From positions 1 through 62,886 of the forward strand of contig CAMVGM010000008.1 of NCBI GenBank assembly GCA_947167015.1: a stretch of DNA of 62,886 nucleotides, given 5' to 3'. The translations under genes were made by a program, and so were the position numbers. The notes under the pieces are model-generated. The model did not search any database. It was not told the origin of the DNA and saw only the letters and a program-made list of their open reading frames with translations. This DNA comes from an uncultured Bacteroidales bacterium. Lineage in GTDB: Bacteria > Bacteroidota > Bacteroidia > Bacteroidales > UBA932. This document shows, one piece after another, positions 32,703 through 41,314 of this stretch (within the stretch, counting starts at the first letter, position 1; every line of letters begins with the position of its first letter).

Positions 32703-34030
32703 TGAAAACTCCTGATTCTTCTTCTCCCTACTTCCAGCCCGAACTGGAGACACTTTCCGTCGAGGGCCTTCGCGCCCTCCAGTCCGAACGTTTACAGCAG
32801 ACGGTGCGCCGTTGTGCGCAGGTCCCGTTCTATCGCGATAAATTCGCGGAACTTGGCATAAGGCCCGAGGATATCAAGTCGGTGGACGATGTGACCAAGC
32901 TCCCTTTCACGACGAAAGACGACCTGCGCGATCATTATCCTTTCGGCTTCGCGAGCGTCCCTCTGCGTGACTGCGTGCGGCTGCATTCCTCCTCCGGTAC
33001 GACGGGCAATCCGACCGTGGTCCTGCACACGCAGTCCGACCTGGACGCCTGGGCGGAAGCCGTGGCGAGATGCCTCTGGATGGTAGGTGCGCGTCCGGAC
33101 GACGTGTTCCAGAATTCCGCCGGATACGGTATGTTCACCGCCGGACTGGGTTTCCAGTACGGTGCGGAGCGCGTCGGCATGCTTACGGTTCCTGCCGCCG
33201 CCGGCAATACGCTCCGGCAGATCAAGTTTATCCGGGATTTCGGCACGAGCGTGCTCCACGCGATTCCCAGTTATGCCTCCCGGATTTTCGAGGTGATGAA
33301 CGAGCAGGGGGTGGACCCGCGCCGCGACACGAAACTGCGCGTGCTGTGCATCGGCGCGGAACCGCACAGCGAGGAGCAGCGCCGCCGCATCGAGGAGAAC
33401 CTGGGCGTCAAGGCCTACAATTCCTACGGTATCTCCGAGATGATGGGCCCGGGCGTCGCTTTCGAGTGCCAGGAACAGAACGGCCTCCACATCTGGGAGG
33501 ACTACTTCATCGTGGAGATCGTGGATCCGGTCACCTTGGAGCGGGTGCCCGACGGGCAGCTGGGCGAACTGGTCCTCACGACGCTGCGCCGCGAGGCGAT
33601 GCCCCTGCTGCGCTACCGTACGCGTGACCTGACCCGGATCCTGCCCGGCGACTGCCCCTGCGGCCGCCACCACGTGCGTCTGGCCCGCCTGCAGGGCCGC
33701 AGCGACGACATGATCATCCTGAAGGGCGTCAACATCTTCCCCATCCAGATCGAGAAGATCCTGCTTCAGTTCAAGGAGATCGGCACCGACTACCTCATCA
33801 CCCTCGAGACCCGCGAGGGTGAGGGCGACATCATGAGCGTCGATGTCGAGGTCAACAACGTCTTTACCGATGATTATGCCACCCTGAAGCGGCTGGAGCA
33901 TGAAATCACGCGCCAGCTCCGGGACGAGATCCTGGTTACCCCGAGGGTCCGTCTCGTGCCCAAGGGTACCTTGCCCGTCAGCGACGAGAAGAAGGCCGTC
34001 CGCGTGCGGGATCTGCGAAAGTTATTCTGA
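32702..34030 (+). CDS. paaK: phenylacetate-CoA ligase
   Basis: 442-aa adenylate-forming ligase that activates an aryl acid (phenylacetate, and in gut anaerobes often indoleacetate) with ATP and CoA. The P-loop SSSGTTGNPTVV sits near residue 99; GAEPHSEEQRRRIEENLG, SYGISEMMGPGVAFEC, YRTRDLTRI and the C-terminal lysine region TLPVSDEKKAVRVRD are all present. Start overlaps the previous stop by one base. An ACT protein follows after 26 bases, a common pairing. In related genomes the pair often accompanies indolepyruvate:ferredoxin oxidoreductase, which is not in this window. Confidence 0.94.
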   Translation: MKTPDSSSPYFQPELETLSVEGLRALQSERLQQTVRRCAQVPFYRDKFAELGIRPEDIKSVDDVTKLPFTTKDDLRDHYPFGFASVPLRDCVRLHSSSGTTGNPTVVLHTQSDLDAWAEAVARCLWMVGARPDDVFQNSAGYGMFTAGLGFQYGAERVGMLTVPAAAGNTLRQIKFIRDFGTSVLHAIPSYASRIFEVMNEQGVDPRRDTKLRVLCIGAEPHSEEQRRRIEENLGVKAYNSYGISEMMGPGVAFECQEQNGLHIWEDYFIVEIVDPVTLERVPDGQLGELVLTTLRREAMPLLRYRTRDLTRILPGDCPCGRHHVRLARLQGRSDDMIILKGVNIFPIQIEKILLQFKEIGTDYLITLETREGEGDIMSVDVEVNNVFTDDYATLKRLEHEITRQLRDEILVTPRVRLVPKGTLPVSDEKKAVRVRDLRKLF

Positions 34031-34056
34031 TTTGACACGACTGTTTCCGAATTGAT

Positions 34057-34485
34057 ATGACCATCAGACAAGTTTCCATCTTTATCGAGAACCAGTCCGG
34101 CACGCTGCAGAAGGTGCTGGAACTGATCAAGCGCTCCCGGATCCAGATCATTGCCAGCACCCTCGCCGATACGGCGGACTATGGCATCTACCGCATCATC
34201 TGCAACGAGCCCGAACGCGCCTGCCTGGAACTCAAGGAGGCGGGCGTGGCCGTGACCATTTCCCACGTCTTCGCCGTCGAGCTGGACAACCGGCCCGGCG
34301 GCGCCGCCGACGTGGTCGCCCGCTTCAGCGAAGCGGGGGTGGGGATTAGCTATATGTATGCCTTCGTCATCGAGGGACGGGGAATCCTCATCTTCCGTAC
34401 GGACCAGACCGAGGAGGCGGAGAAGGTCATCGCTTCCAACGGTTTGCACGCCCTGTCCGAGAGCGAGCTGCCCATGCAGTACTAA
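34057..34485 (+). CDS. tandem ACT-domain protein
   Basis: 142-aa protein made of two ACT domains (about residues 2-70 and 70-138), amino-acid-binding regulatory modules. The N-terminus MTIRQVSIFIENQSGTLQKVLELIKR and second repeat HVFAVELDNRPGGAADVVARFSEAGVGISYMYAF are typical. No catalytic domain. It sits directly behind paaK, with which such proteins are usually linked, so it may sense aromatic amino acids or regulate the ligase; that is inference from context. Confidence 0.88.
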   Translation: MTIRQVSIFIENQSGTLQKVLELIKRSRIQIIASTLADTADYGIYRIICNEPERACLELKEAGVAVTISHVFAVELDNRPGGAADVVARFSEAGVGISYMYAFVIEGRGILIFRTDQTEEAEKVIASNGLHALSESELPMQY

Positions 34486-34491
34486 GTCCCT

Positions 34492-34701
34492 TCAGAGGGA
34501 ATCCTCGTCCGGAGCATACATGTCCGGCTGATCGGCCAGGTGCCGTTCGGCGGTTTCTTCGATGACGCCCTCGAAGCCCGTGAGGGCGGCGAAGGGGGCG
34601 AACTGGGCCGCCCGTTCGGCGCGAGGCATCCGGGGATGCCGTTGCGGGTCGGGATGGGGGAGAGCGATGATGTCGTCGTATCTGTGGTCGAATCCGTTCA
34701 T
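34492..34701 (-). CDS. YolD-like small protein of the Y-polymerase operon
   Basis: 69-aa cytosolic protein. The core RYDDIIALPHPDPQRHPRMPRAERAAQFAPFAALTGFEGVIEE closely matches the short conserved block of YolD-like/UvrX-associated proteins (YDDII.LPH...R..M...RAAQF.PFAALTGY), small partners encoded next to error-prone polymerases in Firmicutes and elsewhere. Its ATG overlaps the stop of the upstream Y-family polymerase gene by four bases. It is the last gene of the minus-strand operon and may modulate or load the polymerase; no activity is established that I know of. Confidence 0.85.
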   Translation of the reverse strand: MNGFDHRYDDIIALPHPDPQRHPRMPRAERAAQFAPFAALTGFEGVIEETAERHLADQPDMYAPDEDSL

Positions 34702-36164
34702 GCCTTGTGTCCTCCGATCTGTTCGTTTCGTTGACGTCCGGTGGCGCCTTCGTCAAAGTTCGTCCCCGTCAGGATGGCGTTTTTGCCGAATTTGCGGCGG
34801 ATCTCCAGGATGGCTTCTTGCCGGTTCCGTTCGCGCGTATCATTCTCGAAATCAGGCTCTTCGAAGAGGTCCAACTGGACCGCGCGCGCCCGGGATTCAT
34901 CTACGACCCGGGCGGCCACGACGTACATCCTGCGGACGAGCAGCGCCGGGTCCACGATGCGGTCGAACAGTTCCGTCACCGCCTCCGAGATGATGCGGGT
35001 GGATGAGGTCTGGCGGGGAAGGTTTATGGAGCCGTGGGCGGGCTTCGGGACGGCGCGGCCGTACCAGTCGCGGGCGACGTTTCCCCGGAACTCCGGCCCG
35101 TCGAGCGAAGCCGCGTCATAGCCGACACTCAGGACGATCTGGTCCGTGAGCAGATGCTTGTCCACCAGGTCCAGCACCAGTTGCTGGGCCATCTCCAGCA
35201 CGACGACCCGGGCCTTGGCGAAACTGTACGGCTCCATCAGCACCTGTCCGCTCGAGAGGCTGTTGCTCGCCGGCTTGTAGGCCTTGATGTCCGCCATCGT
35301 GCAGGATTCCCAGCCCCAGGCGTGGTCGATGAGCAGTTCGGCGTTGACCCCGAAGATCTTGTAGAGCACGTCCTCGTTGTAGCGTTCCCAGGGCTTTCCG
35401 ATGGAGCAGCGGGCGATGTCGCCCATCGTGTACAGTCCCGCCGCCTCCAGCCGGGCGGCGATGCCGTGTCCGACCCGCCAGAAGTCCGTGAGCGGCCGGT
35501 GCGTCCAGTATTTCCGCCGGTAGCTCATCTCGTCCAGTTCCGCGATGCGCACCCCGTCGGCATCGGCCGGGCTGTGCTTCGCTTCGATGTCCATCGCAAT
35601 CTTGCACAGGTACAGGTTGGGGCCGATCCCCGCCGTGGCCGTGATGCCCGTCTCGGCGAGCACCTCCCGGATGAGCTTGCGCGCGAAGTCGTGCGCGGAG
35701 AGTTTGTAGGCCTTGAGGTAGTCGGTGGCGTCGATGAACACCTCGTCGATGGAATAGACGTGGATGTCCTCCGGGGCGATATAACGCAAGTAGATACCGT
35801 AGATGCGGCCGCTGACCTCCATATAATGCGCCATCTGCGGCGGGGCGACGATGTAGTCCAGTTCGAGGGACGGGTCCGCCTGCAGCGCCCGGCTGTCGTA
35901 GGATTTGCCCCGGAAACGCCTTCCGGGGGCGCTGCGGCGGCGTTGGGCGTTGATCTTCGAGACGGCCTGCACGACTTCGAACAGCCGGGCGCGGCCGGGG
36001 ATGCCGTATGCCTTCAGGGAAGGGGAGACGGCCAGGCAGATGGTCTTCTGCGTGCGGGACGGGTCGGCCACCACCAGATGGACCGAGAGGGCGTCCAGCC
36101 CCCGTTCCACGCATTCCACGGATGCGTAGAAGGACTTCAGGTCGATGGCGATGTAGGTCCTCAT
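34698..36164 (-). CDS. Y-family DNA polymerase (UmuC/UvrX-like)
   Basis: 488-aa translesion polymerase. N-terminal metal site IAIDLKSFYASVECVERG and the catalytic YSIDEVFIDATDYLK (SIDE) are intact. The thumb and little-finger regions follow, with a long linker (PASNSLSSGQVLMEPYSFAKARVVVLEM) characteristic of the UvrX/YqjW-like branch rather than classical DinB. A beta-clamp binding peptide, QLDLFEE, lies near residue 430. ATGA overlaps at both ends tie it to the second polymerase upstream and the YolD-like gene downstream. Expected role: mutagenic bypass of DNA damage. Confidence 0.92.
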   Translation of the reverse strand: MRTYIAIDLKSFYASVECVERGLDALSVHLVVADPSRTQKTICLAVSPSLKAYGIPGRARLFEVVQAVSKINAQRRRSAPGRRFRGKSYDSRALQADPSLELDYIVAPPQMAHYMEVSGRIYGIYLRYIAPEDIHVYSIDEVFIDATDYLKAYKLSAHDFARKLIREVLAETGITATAGIGPNLYLCKIAMDIEAKHSPADADGVRIAELDEMSYRRKYWTHRPLTDFWRVGHGIAARLEAAGLYTMGDIARCSIGKPWERYNEDVLYKIFGVNAELLIDHAWGWESCTMADIKAYKPASNSLSSGQVLMEPYSFAKARVVVLEMAQQLVLDLVDKHLLTDQIVLSVGYDAASLDGPEFRGNVARDWYGRAVPKPAHGSINLPRQTSSTRIISEAVTELFDRIVDPALLVRRMYVVAARVVDESRARAVQLDLFEEPDFENDTRERNRQEAILEIRRKFGKNAILTGTNFDEGATGRQRNEQIGGHKA

Positions 36165-37366
36165 AACGCCTCCGTTTTCTTCTTCCGTTCATACGCCAGC
36201 AGGCGGGCGTCTTCCGCCCGGGCGCGCCGTTCGTCATACTGCCGGTCCCATTCGCGGTAGTACTCCATCTTCGGGTCCTCGAATAGCGACATCTGCTCGG
36301 CCGATTCGTGGGTGAGTTTCGAAACGCCCAGTCCCACCTGCCGGAGCGGCGTCACGCCGTCCCAGACCTCGGCGAGCATGTGCCGGGCTTCGTTCAGGAT
36401 GACGGCGGTCACGTCCGTGGGCTGCTCGACCTGGCGCTGCTTCTGCACCACGGAGAAGTCCTTGTATTTGATGAACATCGACACGGAAGAGGCCCGGAAG
36501 GCGTCCCGCCGGATGCGGTGCGCCACGATGCAGGCCACGTTGAACAAAGCACGGTCGATGTCCTTGGGATCCACGAGGTCCTCCTTGAAAGTCCGTTCCG
36601 CGCTGTAGCTCTTGGCCTCCGCCACCTCGGTCTCCACCGGCGAGGCGTCCCGGCCGTTGGCGTTTTCGTGCAGTTGCAGCGCGAACTTCCGGCCGACCAT
36701 CTGCGTGAGCGCTTCCGTACCCACCCGGGCCAGGTCGCCGATGGTCCGGATGCCGCAGGCGGTCAGCCTTTCCTCGGTCCTCTTTCCTACCCAGAGCAGG
36801 TCGCGTACCGGCAGCGGCCACATCTTCGCCTGCACCTCGCTTTCCCAGAGGGTGTGCACCTTGTCCGGCTTCTCGAAGTCGGAAGCCATCTTGGCCAGCA
36901 GCTTGTTGGAACCCACGCCCACGTTTACGGTGAAGCCCAGCCGGTCGCGGATCTCGTCCTTCAGCCGGGCGGCCGTCTCCACGGCGTTGTCCGGGCTGCA
37001 GCGCAGGCTCATGTCGATGAAGCACTCGTCGATGGAAAACTGCTGAAGGACAGGCGAATAGGACCTGCAGATGGCGATGAAGCCCTCGGAGCACTGCTTG
37101 TACCACGGCCAGTCGCCGCGAACGATGACCAGTTGCGGGCAGGTGCGGAGCGCCATCGAAACCGGCGCGGCCACCTTGATGCCCATCTTCTTGGCGGGGA
37201 TGGACGCGGCCGTGACGATGCTCCGGCGGTCGGACGGGTCGCCGGAGACCACCGACGGGACCAGGCGGATGTCGGGCTGACCTTCGCGCACCATCTTCAC
37301 CGCCGTCCAGCTGAGGAAGGCGGAATTCACGTCGATATGGAAGATGATGCGGGGGCCCGTGAGCAT
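36161..37366 (-). CDS. Y-family DNA polymerase (DinB/Pol IV-like)
   Basis: 401-aa translesion polymerase, different from the one downstream. Starts MLTGPRIIFHIDVNSAFLSWTAVK (first catalytic Asp) and has QQFSIDECFIDMSL (the SIDE acidic pair). The HhH/thumb motif VGKRTEERLTACGIRTIGDLARVG and the clamp-binding peptide QMSLFEDP near residue 370 are intact, so both polymerases look functional. Its stop overlaps the second polymerase's start; the peroxiredoxin stop is one base upstream of its ATG region. It probably works with its neighbour in damage tolerance. Confidence 0.92.
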   Translation of the reverse strand: MLTGPRIIFHIDVNSAFLSWTAVKMVREGQPDIRLVPSVVSGDPSDRRSIVTAASIPAKKMGIKVAAPVSMALRTCPQLVIVRGDWPWYKQCSEGFIAICRSYSPVLQQFSIDECFIDMSLRCSPDNAVETAARLKDEIRDRLGFTVNVGVGSNKLLAKMASDFEKPDKVHTLWESEVQAKMWPLPVRDLLWVGKRTEERLTACGIRTIGDLARVGTEALTQMVGRKFALQLHENANGRDASPVETEVAEAKSYSAERTFKEDLVDPKDIDRALFNVACIVAHRIRRDAFRASSVSMFIKYKDFSVVQKQRQVEQPTDVTAVILNEARHMLAEVWDGVTPLRQVGLGVSKLTHESAEQMSLFEDPKMEYYREWDRQYDERRARAEDARLLAYERKKKTEAL

Positions 37367-37367
37367 C

Positions 37368-37823
37368 TTATCCCTCCAGGATCTGCGTGGCTGCGTTCTT
37401 GGTGTCCACCTTTTCGATGATGCGCTCCAGGATGCCGTCCTCGTCGAAGATGAAGGTGCGGCGGAGCGTGCCCATCGTGCTTTTCCCGTACATTTTCTTC
37501 TCGCCCCAGGCGCCGAAGTCCTGCAGCATCTGCGTGCTGGTGTCCGCCAGCAGGCGGAAGGGGAGTTCGTACTTCGCCCGGAAGCCGGTGTGCGACTTGG
37601 CGCTGTCCTTGCTCACGCCCACCACGTTGTAGCCGGCGGCGCTCAGTTCCGCGTAATTGTCCCGGAACGAGCAGGCCTCCGCCGTGCAGCCGGAGGTGTT
37701 GTCCTTGGGGTAGAAGTAGATGATGGTCTTGCGGCCCTTGCCGATGAAGTCCTCCGACTTCACCGGATTCCCGTCCTGGTCGATGACCTCGAAAGACGGC
37801 ATTCTGTCTCCGATTTTCAGCAT
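37368..37823 (-). CDS. bcp: thiol peroxidase, Bcp/PrxQ-type peroxiredoxin
   Basis: 151-aa peroxiredoxin that reduces hydroperoxides using thiols. The motif YPKDNTSGCTAEACSFRD holds the peroxidatic Cys46 and resolving Cys51, the five-residue spacing of PrxQ/BCP. Full length with MLKIGDRMPSFEVIDQDGN start. It lies between the YccF gene (four bases upstream) and the DinB-like polymerase gene (one base downstream) in the same operon, linking oxidative defence with damage bypass. Confidence 0.95.
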   Translation of the reverse strand: MLKIGDRMPSFEVIDQDGNPVKSEDFIGKGRKTIIYFYPKDNTSGCTAEACSFRDNYAELSAAGYNVVGVSKDSAKSHTGFRAKYELPFRLLADTSTQMLQDFGAWGEKKMYGKSTMGTLRRTFIFDEDGILERIIEKVDTKNAATQILEG

Positions 37824-37827
37824 ATTT

Positions 37828-38196
37828 TTAGCGGATTTCTTTGCCGAAGGGGAAGATGGCCGAAAGCGCCATCTTGAAGTGCTGCAGGCCCCACGGGATG
37901 CCGATGACGGTGATGCAGAGGATGAGTCCGCAGATCAGGTGGATGGCGGCGATCTCCCACCAGCCCAGCAGGATCCAAAGCAGGTTCATGACCGTGGAGA
38001 GGCAGCCCGGCTGGCCGGGACCGTTCACCAGTTCGTGTCCGAACGGCCACAGGGCGTAGGTGCCCAGTTTGAACAACTGGACGCCGAAGGGGATGCCGAC
38101 GATGGTGATGCACATCAGCAACCCGACGAGCCAGTAGATGACGGCGACGAGCAGGCCTCCGAAGAGGAGCCAGAGGATGTTTCCGAGAAATCTCAT
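37828..38196 (-). CDS. YccF-family inner-membrane protein
   Basis: 122 aa with two repeated YccF domains, each a pair of hydrophobic helices: residues ~5-55 (NILWLLFGGLLVAVIYWLVGLLMCITIVGIPFGVQLFKLG) and ~65-115 (NLLWILLGWWEIAAIHLICGLILCITVIGIPWGLQHFKM). The repeated ITxxGIPxGxQxFK motif is diagnostic. Function unknown. ATGA overlap with the upstream hydrolase gene; peroxiredoxin begins four bases after its stop. Confidence 0.93.
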   Translation of the reverse strand: MRFLGNILWLLFGGLLVAVIYWLVGLLMCITIVGIPFGVQLFKLGTYALWPFGHELVNGPGQPGCLSTVMNLLWILLGWWEIAAIHLICGLILCITVIGIPWGLQHFKMALSAIFPFGKEIR

Positions 38197-39440
38197 TTGT
38201 AGAAAACGGTATTGAAGAAGTCCTCCATCTGCCGGGCGTAGGGGCGGCCGAAGCGTTCGAAGGTCTCCTTGGTGGCGCTGTCGGGCTTCCAGTCGTAGTA
38301 AGCGTGGGATGCTCCGGGCACGAGTACGTATTCGGCACGCTGTCCGGCGGCGCGCAGGGCCTCTGTGTATTCGCGGTTGGACGCATCGTCCACCGTCCGG
38401 TCTTCCGTGCCGCGGTTCAGCCAGTGCGGGATCTTGCGCTTGGAAGCCTTCGGGATATTGTCAAGCGGGGATACGGCCGAACGGGCTTCGTCGCCTGCCA
38501 GGTCGCGTACGAAGCGGTCGATGCTCTTGGCGGAAAAGATGCCGTAGTTCGGCGCGCAGGCGCGGATGCTCCGGCGCAGGGCCTTGCGGGCCTGTTTCGC
38601 GCTCATGCCGGCCGGCAGGTAGGTGGGCCGGTATTCGAAGACCCCCGGATGGACGCCGAAGCCGCCGTCACCGATGCGTTCCACCATCGTGGCGACGCTG
38701 GCGCACAGGTGTCCGCCGGCACTGTCGCCCGTCACGGCGAGGCGGTCCGGGTCGAGGCCGTACTCGGCGGCGTGCTCCCGGATGTGCAGGATGGCGCCGT
38801 AGCAGTCTTCGATCAGTTGGTTCATCGTGTTGGGCGTGGCGTCTCCGTCACGGGTGCCGATCCAGCGGTAGTCGATGCTGAACGCGACATATTTCCCGTC
38901 GCGGACCAGCGCACGTGCGAGCCCCTTCATCACGTCTTCGCAGTTCATCTGCCAGCCGCCGCCGTGGATGATCACGATACCGGGCAGGCTCTTCGCACCG
39001 TCGGGGATGAATGCGTCGTATTTGAGCGGCTTCACGCCGGGTTGGGCATAGACGATGTCCGGGATGCAGCGGTAGCCCTCCAGTTCGGCGGGATTCACGA
39101 AGGAGGCGCCTACGGAGATCTCCCCGTCCACGATGACGTCGAACGTGGCGTCGGGGTATTCGGTATAGAAGGCGAACATCCCGCGCTGCGCCTTGTAGCC
39201 GCACTCGAAGGCATAGCCGGGGTCGGCGGTGGCGCGGACGTGCAGGACGGTCCCTTTCGGGAATTCCGTGCCCTTTTCGGGATCGACGGAAGGGGTGACG
39301 GTAACGCTCCCGTGAGCGCACTCGCCGATTTTGACGCGGAAAGGGCCGTTCGGGTTGACAGGCTGCCGGCCGGGCTGCGCCGTGGCGGACAGGCAGCAGA
39401 GGGCGGCCACCGCGGGAAGAAGGGTTTTCAGGAGTCTCAT
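38193..39440 (-). CDS. exported alpha/beta hydrolase with N-terminal beta domain
   Basis: 415 aa. Signal peptide (LLPAVAALCCLSATAQ, about 1-22), then a ~75-residue beta-rich module (HGSVTVTPSVDPEKGTEFPKGTVLHVRATADPGYAF) like bacterial surface repeat domains, then an HSL/BD-FAE-type esterase: HGGGW (159-163), GDSAGG with nucleophile Ser240, and a late ASHAYYDW histidine. It probably deacylates an extracytoplasmic polysaccharide or lipid. First gene of the operon hydrolase-yccF-bcp-polY-polY-yolD-like; its ATG is five bases after a -7 box (TATTTTTG, 39453-39446). Confidence 0.85.
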   Translation of the reverse strand: MRLLKTLLPAVAALCCLSATAQPGRQPVNPNGPFRVKIGECAHGSVTVTPSVDPEKGTEFPKGTVLHVRATADPGYAFECGYKAQRGMFAFYTEYPDATFDVIVDGEISVGASFVNPAELEGYRCIPDIVYAQPGVKPLKYDAFIPDGAKSLPGIVIIHGGGWQMNCEDVMKGLARALVRDGKYVAFSIDYRWIGTRDGDATPNTMNQLIEDCYGAILHIREHAAEYGLDPDRLAVTGDSAGGHLCASVATMVERIGDGGFGVHPGVFEYRPTYLPAGMSAKQARKALRRSIRACAPNYGIFSAKSIDRFVRDLAGDEARSAVSPLDNIPKASKRKIPHWLNRGTEDRTVDDASNREYTEALRAAGQRAEYVLVPGASHAYYDWKPDSATKETFERFGRPYARQMEDFFNTVFYK

Positions 39441-39445
39441 ATTTA

Positions 39446-39494
39446 CAAAAATAGCATTTTCCGACGATTATGAGAACAATGATTTGTATATTTG
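39446..39494. promoter_or_regulatory. divergent promoters: hydrolase/polymerase operon (-) and Gfo/Idh gene (+)
   Basis: Minus-strand TATTTTTG at 39453-39446, five bases before the ATG at 39440 (leaderless-type). Plus-strand TATATTTG at 39487-39494, 24 bases before the ATG at 39519. Confidence 0.62.
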
Positions 39495-39518
39495 TACAAA
39501 ACCATTGAACCCGTTACC

Positions 39519-40481
39519 ATGATCAGAGTTGCCATTGTCGGATCCGGAAGGATCGTCCCCCAGATGCTCGAGGCGATGCAGACCGTCGCTGGTTATGAAG
39601 TCGTCGCCATCTGCGGCCGCAGCCGCGAAAAAGCCGGCCGTTACGGCATCCCGGACGTCTATACCGACTACGCAGAGATGCTCGCGCGTCCGGACATCGA
39701 TTTCGTATATGTCGCCCTGCCCAATTCATTGCATTTCGAAGCGGCGAAGCAGGCCTTGCTCGCCGGTCACAACGTCCTGTGCGAGAAGCCTTTCACTTCC
39801 ACGGTCGCCGAAGCGGCGGATTTGTTCCGCCTGGCCCGGGAGCGGGACCTGTTCATCTTCGAGGCCATCTCCAACATCCACCTGCCGAACTACTTCAAGG
39901 TCCGGGAACTGTTGCCGCAGATCGGTCCGGTGCGCCTGGTCCACGCGGATTACGACGAGCATTTCGGGCGTTATGACGAGTATCTCGCCGGGGCGGACAT
40001 CCCGGTGTTCTCCCAGGAATACGAGGGCGGCGCGCTGCGCGACATCAATATCTATTGCCTGCATATCGTGCTGGCCCTGTTCGGCCGTCCGGACCGCGTG
40101 TATTATGCCGCCACGGCCTGCGGACGCAACGCCATCGGAACTTCCGGCGCAGCCACGCTGAGTTACGGGAACGGGATGGTGGCGGTCTGTACGGCATCCA
40201 TGGATTCCGACGGCCTGCGTGGCTTCTTTTTCCAGGGCGAGCGGGGCGCCATCCGCGTCCACGGCCTGCCGAACTTTTTCACGAAGGTGGACCTGATCCT
40301 GCCCGGCAAGGAGGTGCAGTCGTTCGAACTGAACCGCTACGAGCACCGTCTCTGCCACCAGCTGGAGGACTACCGGGACATTTTCAACGCCCGCGATCGC
40401 GCCGCCGCGGCGGAACTGGAAGCGCGGACGATGCTCATAATGGAGACGATCGTGCGACTGGAAGAATCTCAGAATCAGTAG
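39519..40481 (+). CDS. Gfo/Idh/MocA-family NAD(P)-dependent oxidoreductase
   Basis: 320-aa cytoplasmic dehydrogenase. The Rossmann start IRVAIVGSGRIVPQMLEAM (GxGxx), followed by CGRSREKAGRYGIPDVYTDYAEML and the signature NVLCEKPFTSTVAEA (EKP, catalytic Lys) are classic for this family, which oxidises sugars or sugar derivatives. ATG 39519 is preferred over an in-frame codon at 39492, inside the promoter. Substrate not known. The lipoprotein peptidase gene follows after three bases. Confidence 0.92.
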   Translation: MIRVAIVGSGRIVPQMLEAMQTVAGYEVVAICGRSREKAGRYGIPDVYTDYAEMLARPDIDFVYVALPNSLHFEAAKQALLAGHNVLCEKPFTSTVAEAADLFRLARERDLFIFEAISNIHLPNYFKVRELLPQIGPVRLVHADYDEHFGRYDEYLAGADIPVFSQEYEGGALRDINIYCLHIVLALFGRPDRVYYAATACGRNAIGTSGAATLSYGNGMVAVCTASMDSDGLRGFFFQGERGAIRVHGLPNFFTKVDLILPGKEVQSFELNRYEHRLCHQLEDYRDIFNARDRAAAAELEARTMLIMETIVRLEESQNQ

Positions 40482-40484
40482 TAT

Positions 40485-41195
40485 ATGAAACATAGGCCGC
40501 TCATCCTCCTGCTTCCGGCTTTGTTGTGCGGCTGCGGCGCGGGACCGAAGACGCCGGAGAATGAAGCCCTCGGCGCACCCGTTGCTGAAACGTTGACGGA
40601 TACCGCCGAGGAGATCGTACCGTATTTCCGGGCCGCTTTCCTGTGCGACACCATCCCGCCGAAGGTGGAGGCCCGGATGCGCGGGAAGTCTTATCCGGAG
40701 AACGTGACGGTCGCACTGGCCGAACTGCGCTACCTGCAGCTGGCCTACTACGGATTCGACGGGAATCCTCACATGGGGGAGATGGTCTGCAATGCGGCCA
40801 TCGCCCAGGACCTGCTGGATATTTTCCGGGAGCTTTACCTGGCGAAATATCCCATCCGCAGCATCCGGCTGGTGGACGATTTCGACGGCTCGGACGAGGA
40901 CTCGATGCGCGCGGACAATACCTCCTGTTTCAATTACCGCACGGTGCCCGGACAGAAGAAACTCTCGCGGCACGCGATGGGGATGGCGGTGGACGTCAAT
41001 CCGCTGGAGAATCCATACATCGACACCCGGGGCGCCGTGCATCCGGCGGAAGGGGAGCCCTATGTGGACCGGACGCAGGATTTCCCGCACAAGATCGACC
41101 GCGAAGACCTTTGTTACAAGCTTTTCCGCGAGCACGGCTTTTCCTGGGGAGGGGCCTGGACCCGTTCCAAGGATTACCAGCATTTCGAGAAATAG
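40485..41195 (+). CDS. lipoprotein M15-family peptidase (VanY/D-Ala-D-Ala carboxypeptidase-like)
   Basis: 236 aa, lipoprotein signal with Cys17 (LCGC). A single M15_4-like metallopeptidase domain with the zinc ligands His163 and Asp170 (SRHAMGMAVDVNP) and His233 (DYQHFE). M15 enzymes trim peptidoglycan stems or other small peptides in the envelope. It starts three bases after the Gfo/Idh stop and is presumably cotranscribed, although the functional link is not obvious. Confidence 0.88.
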   Translation: MKHRPLILLLPALLCGCGAGPKTPENEALGAPVAETLTDTAEEIVPYFRAAFLCDTIPPKVEARMRGKSYPENVTVALAELRYLQLAYYGFDGNPHMGEMVCNAAIAQDLLDIFRELYLAKYPIRSIRLVDDFDGSDEDSMRADNTSCFNYRTVPGQKKLSRHAMGMAVDVNPLENPYIDTRGAVHPAEGEPYVDRTQDFPHKIDREDLCYKLFREHGFSWGGAWTRSKDYQHFEK

Positions 41196-41273
41196 CTGCG
41201 ATAGCTGAAAGATAATTGCAATAACTTGACGGAATCCGGCAAAGGAGCACCGTCGGGATGTGCTATCTTTGTA

Positions 41274-41281
41274 AAAAGACA
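41274..41281 (+). promoter_or_regulatory. -7 box of the GH9 gene
   Basis: TATCTTTG, a perfect match, 33 bases before the ATG at 41315, within the 119-bp gap after the M15 gene. Confidence 0.6.
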
Positions 41282-41314
41282 CAACCAATTTAAGTTAATA
41301 TTCAGCGATTCTTT

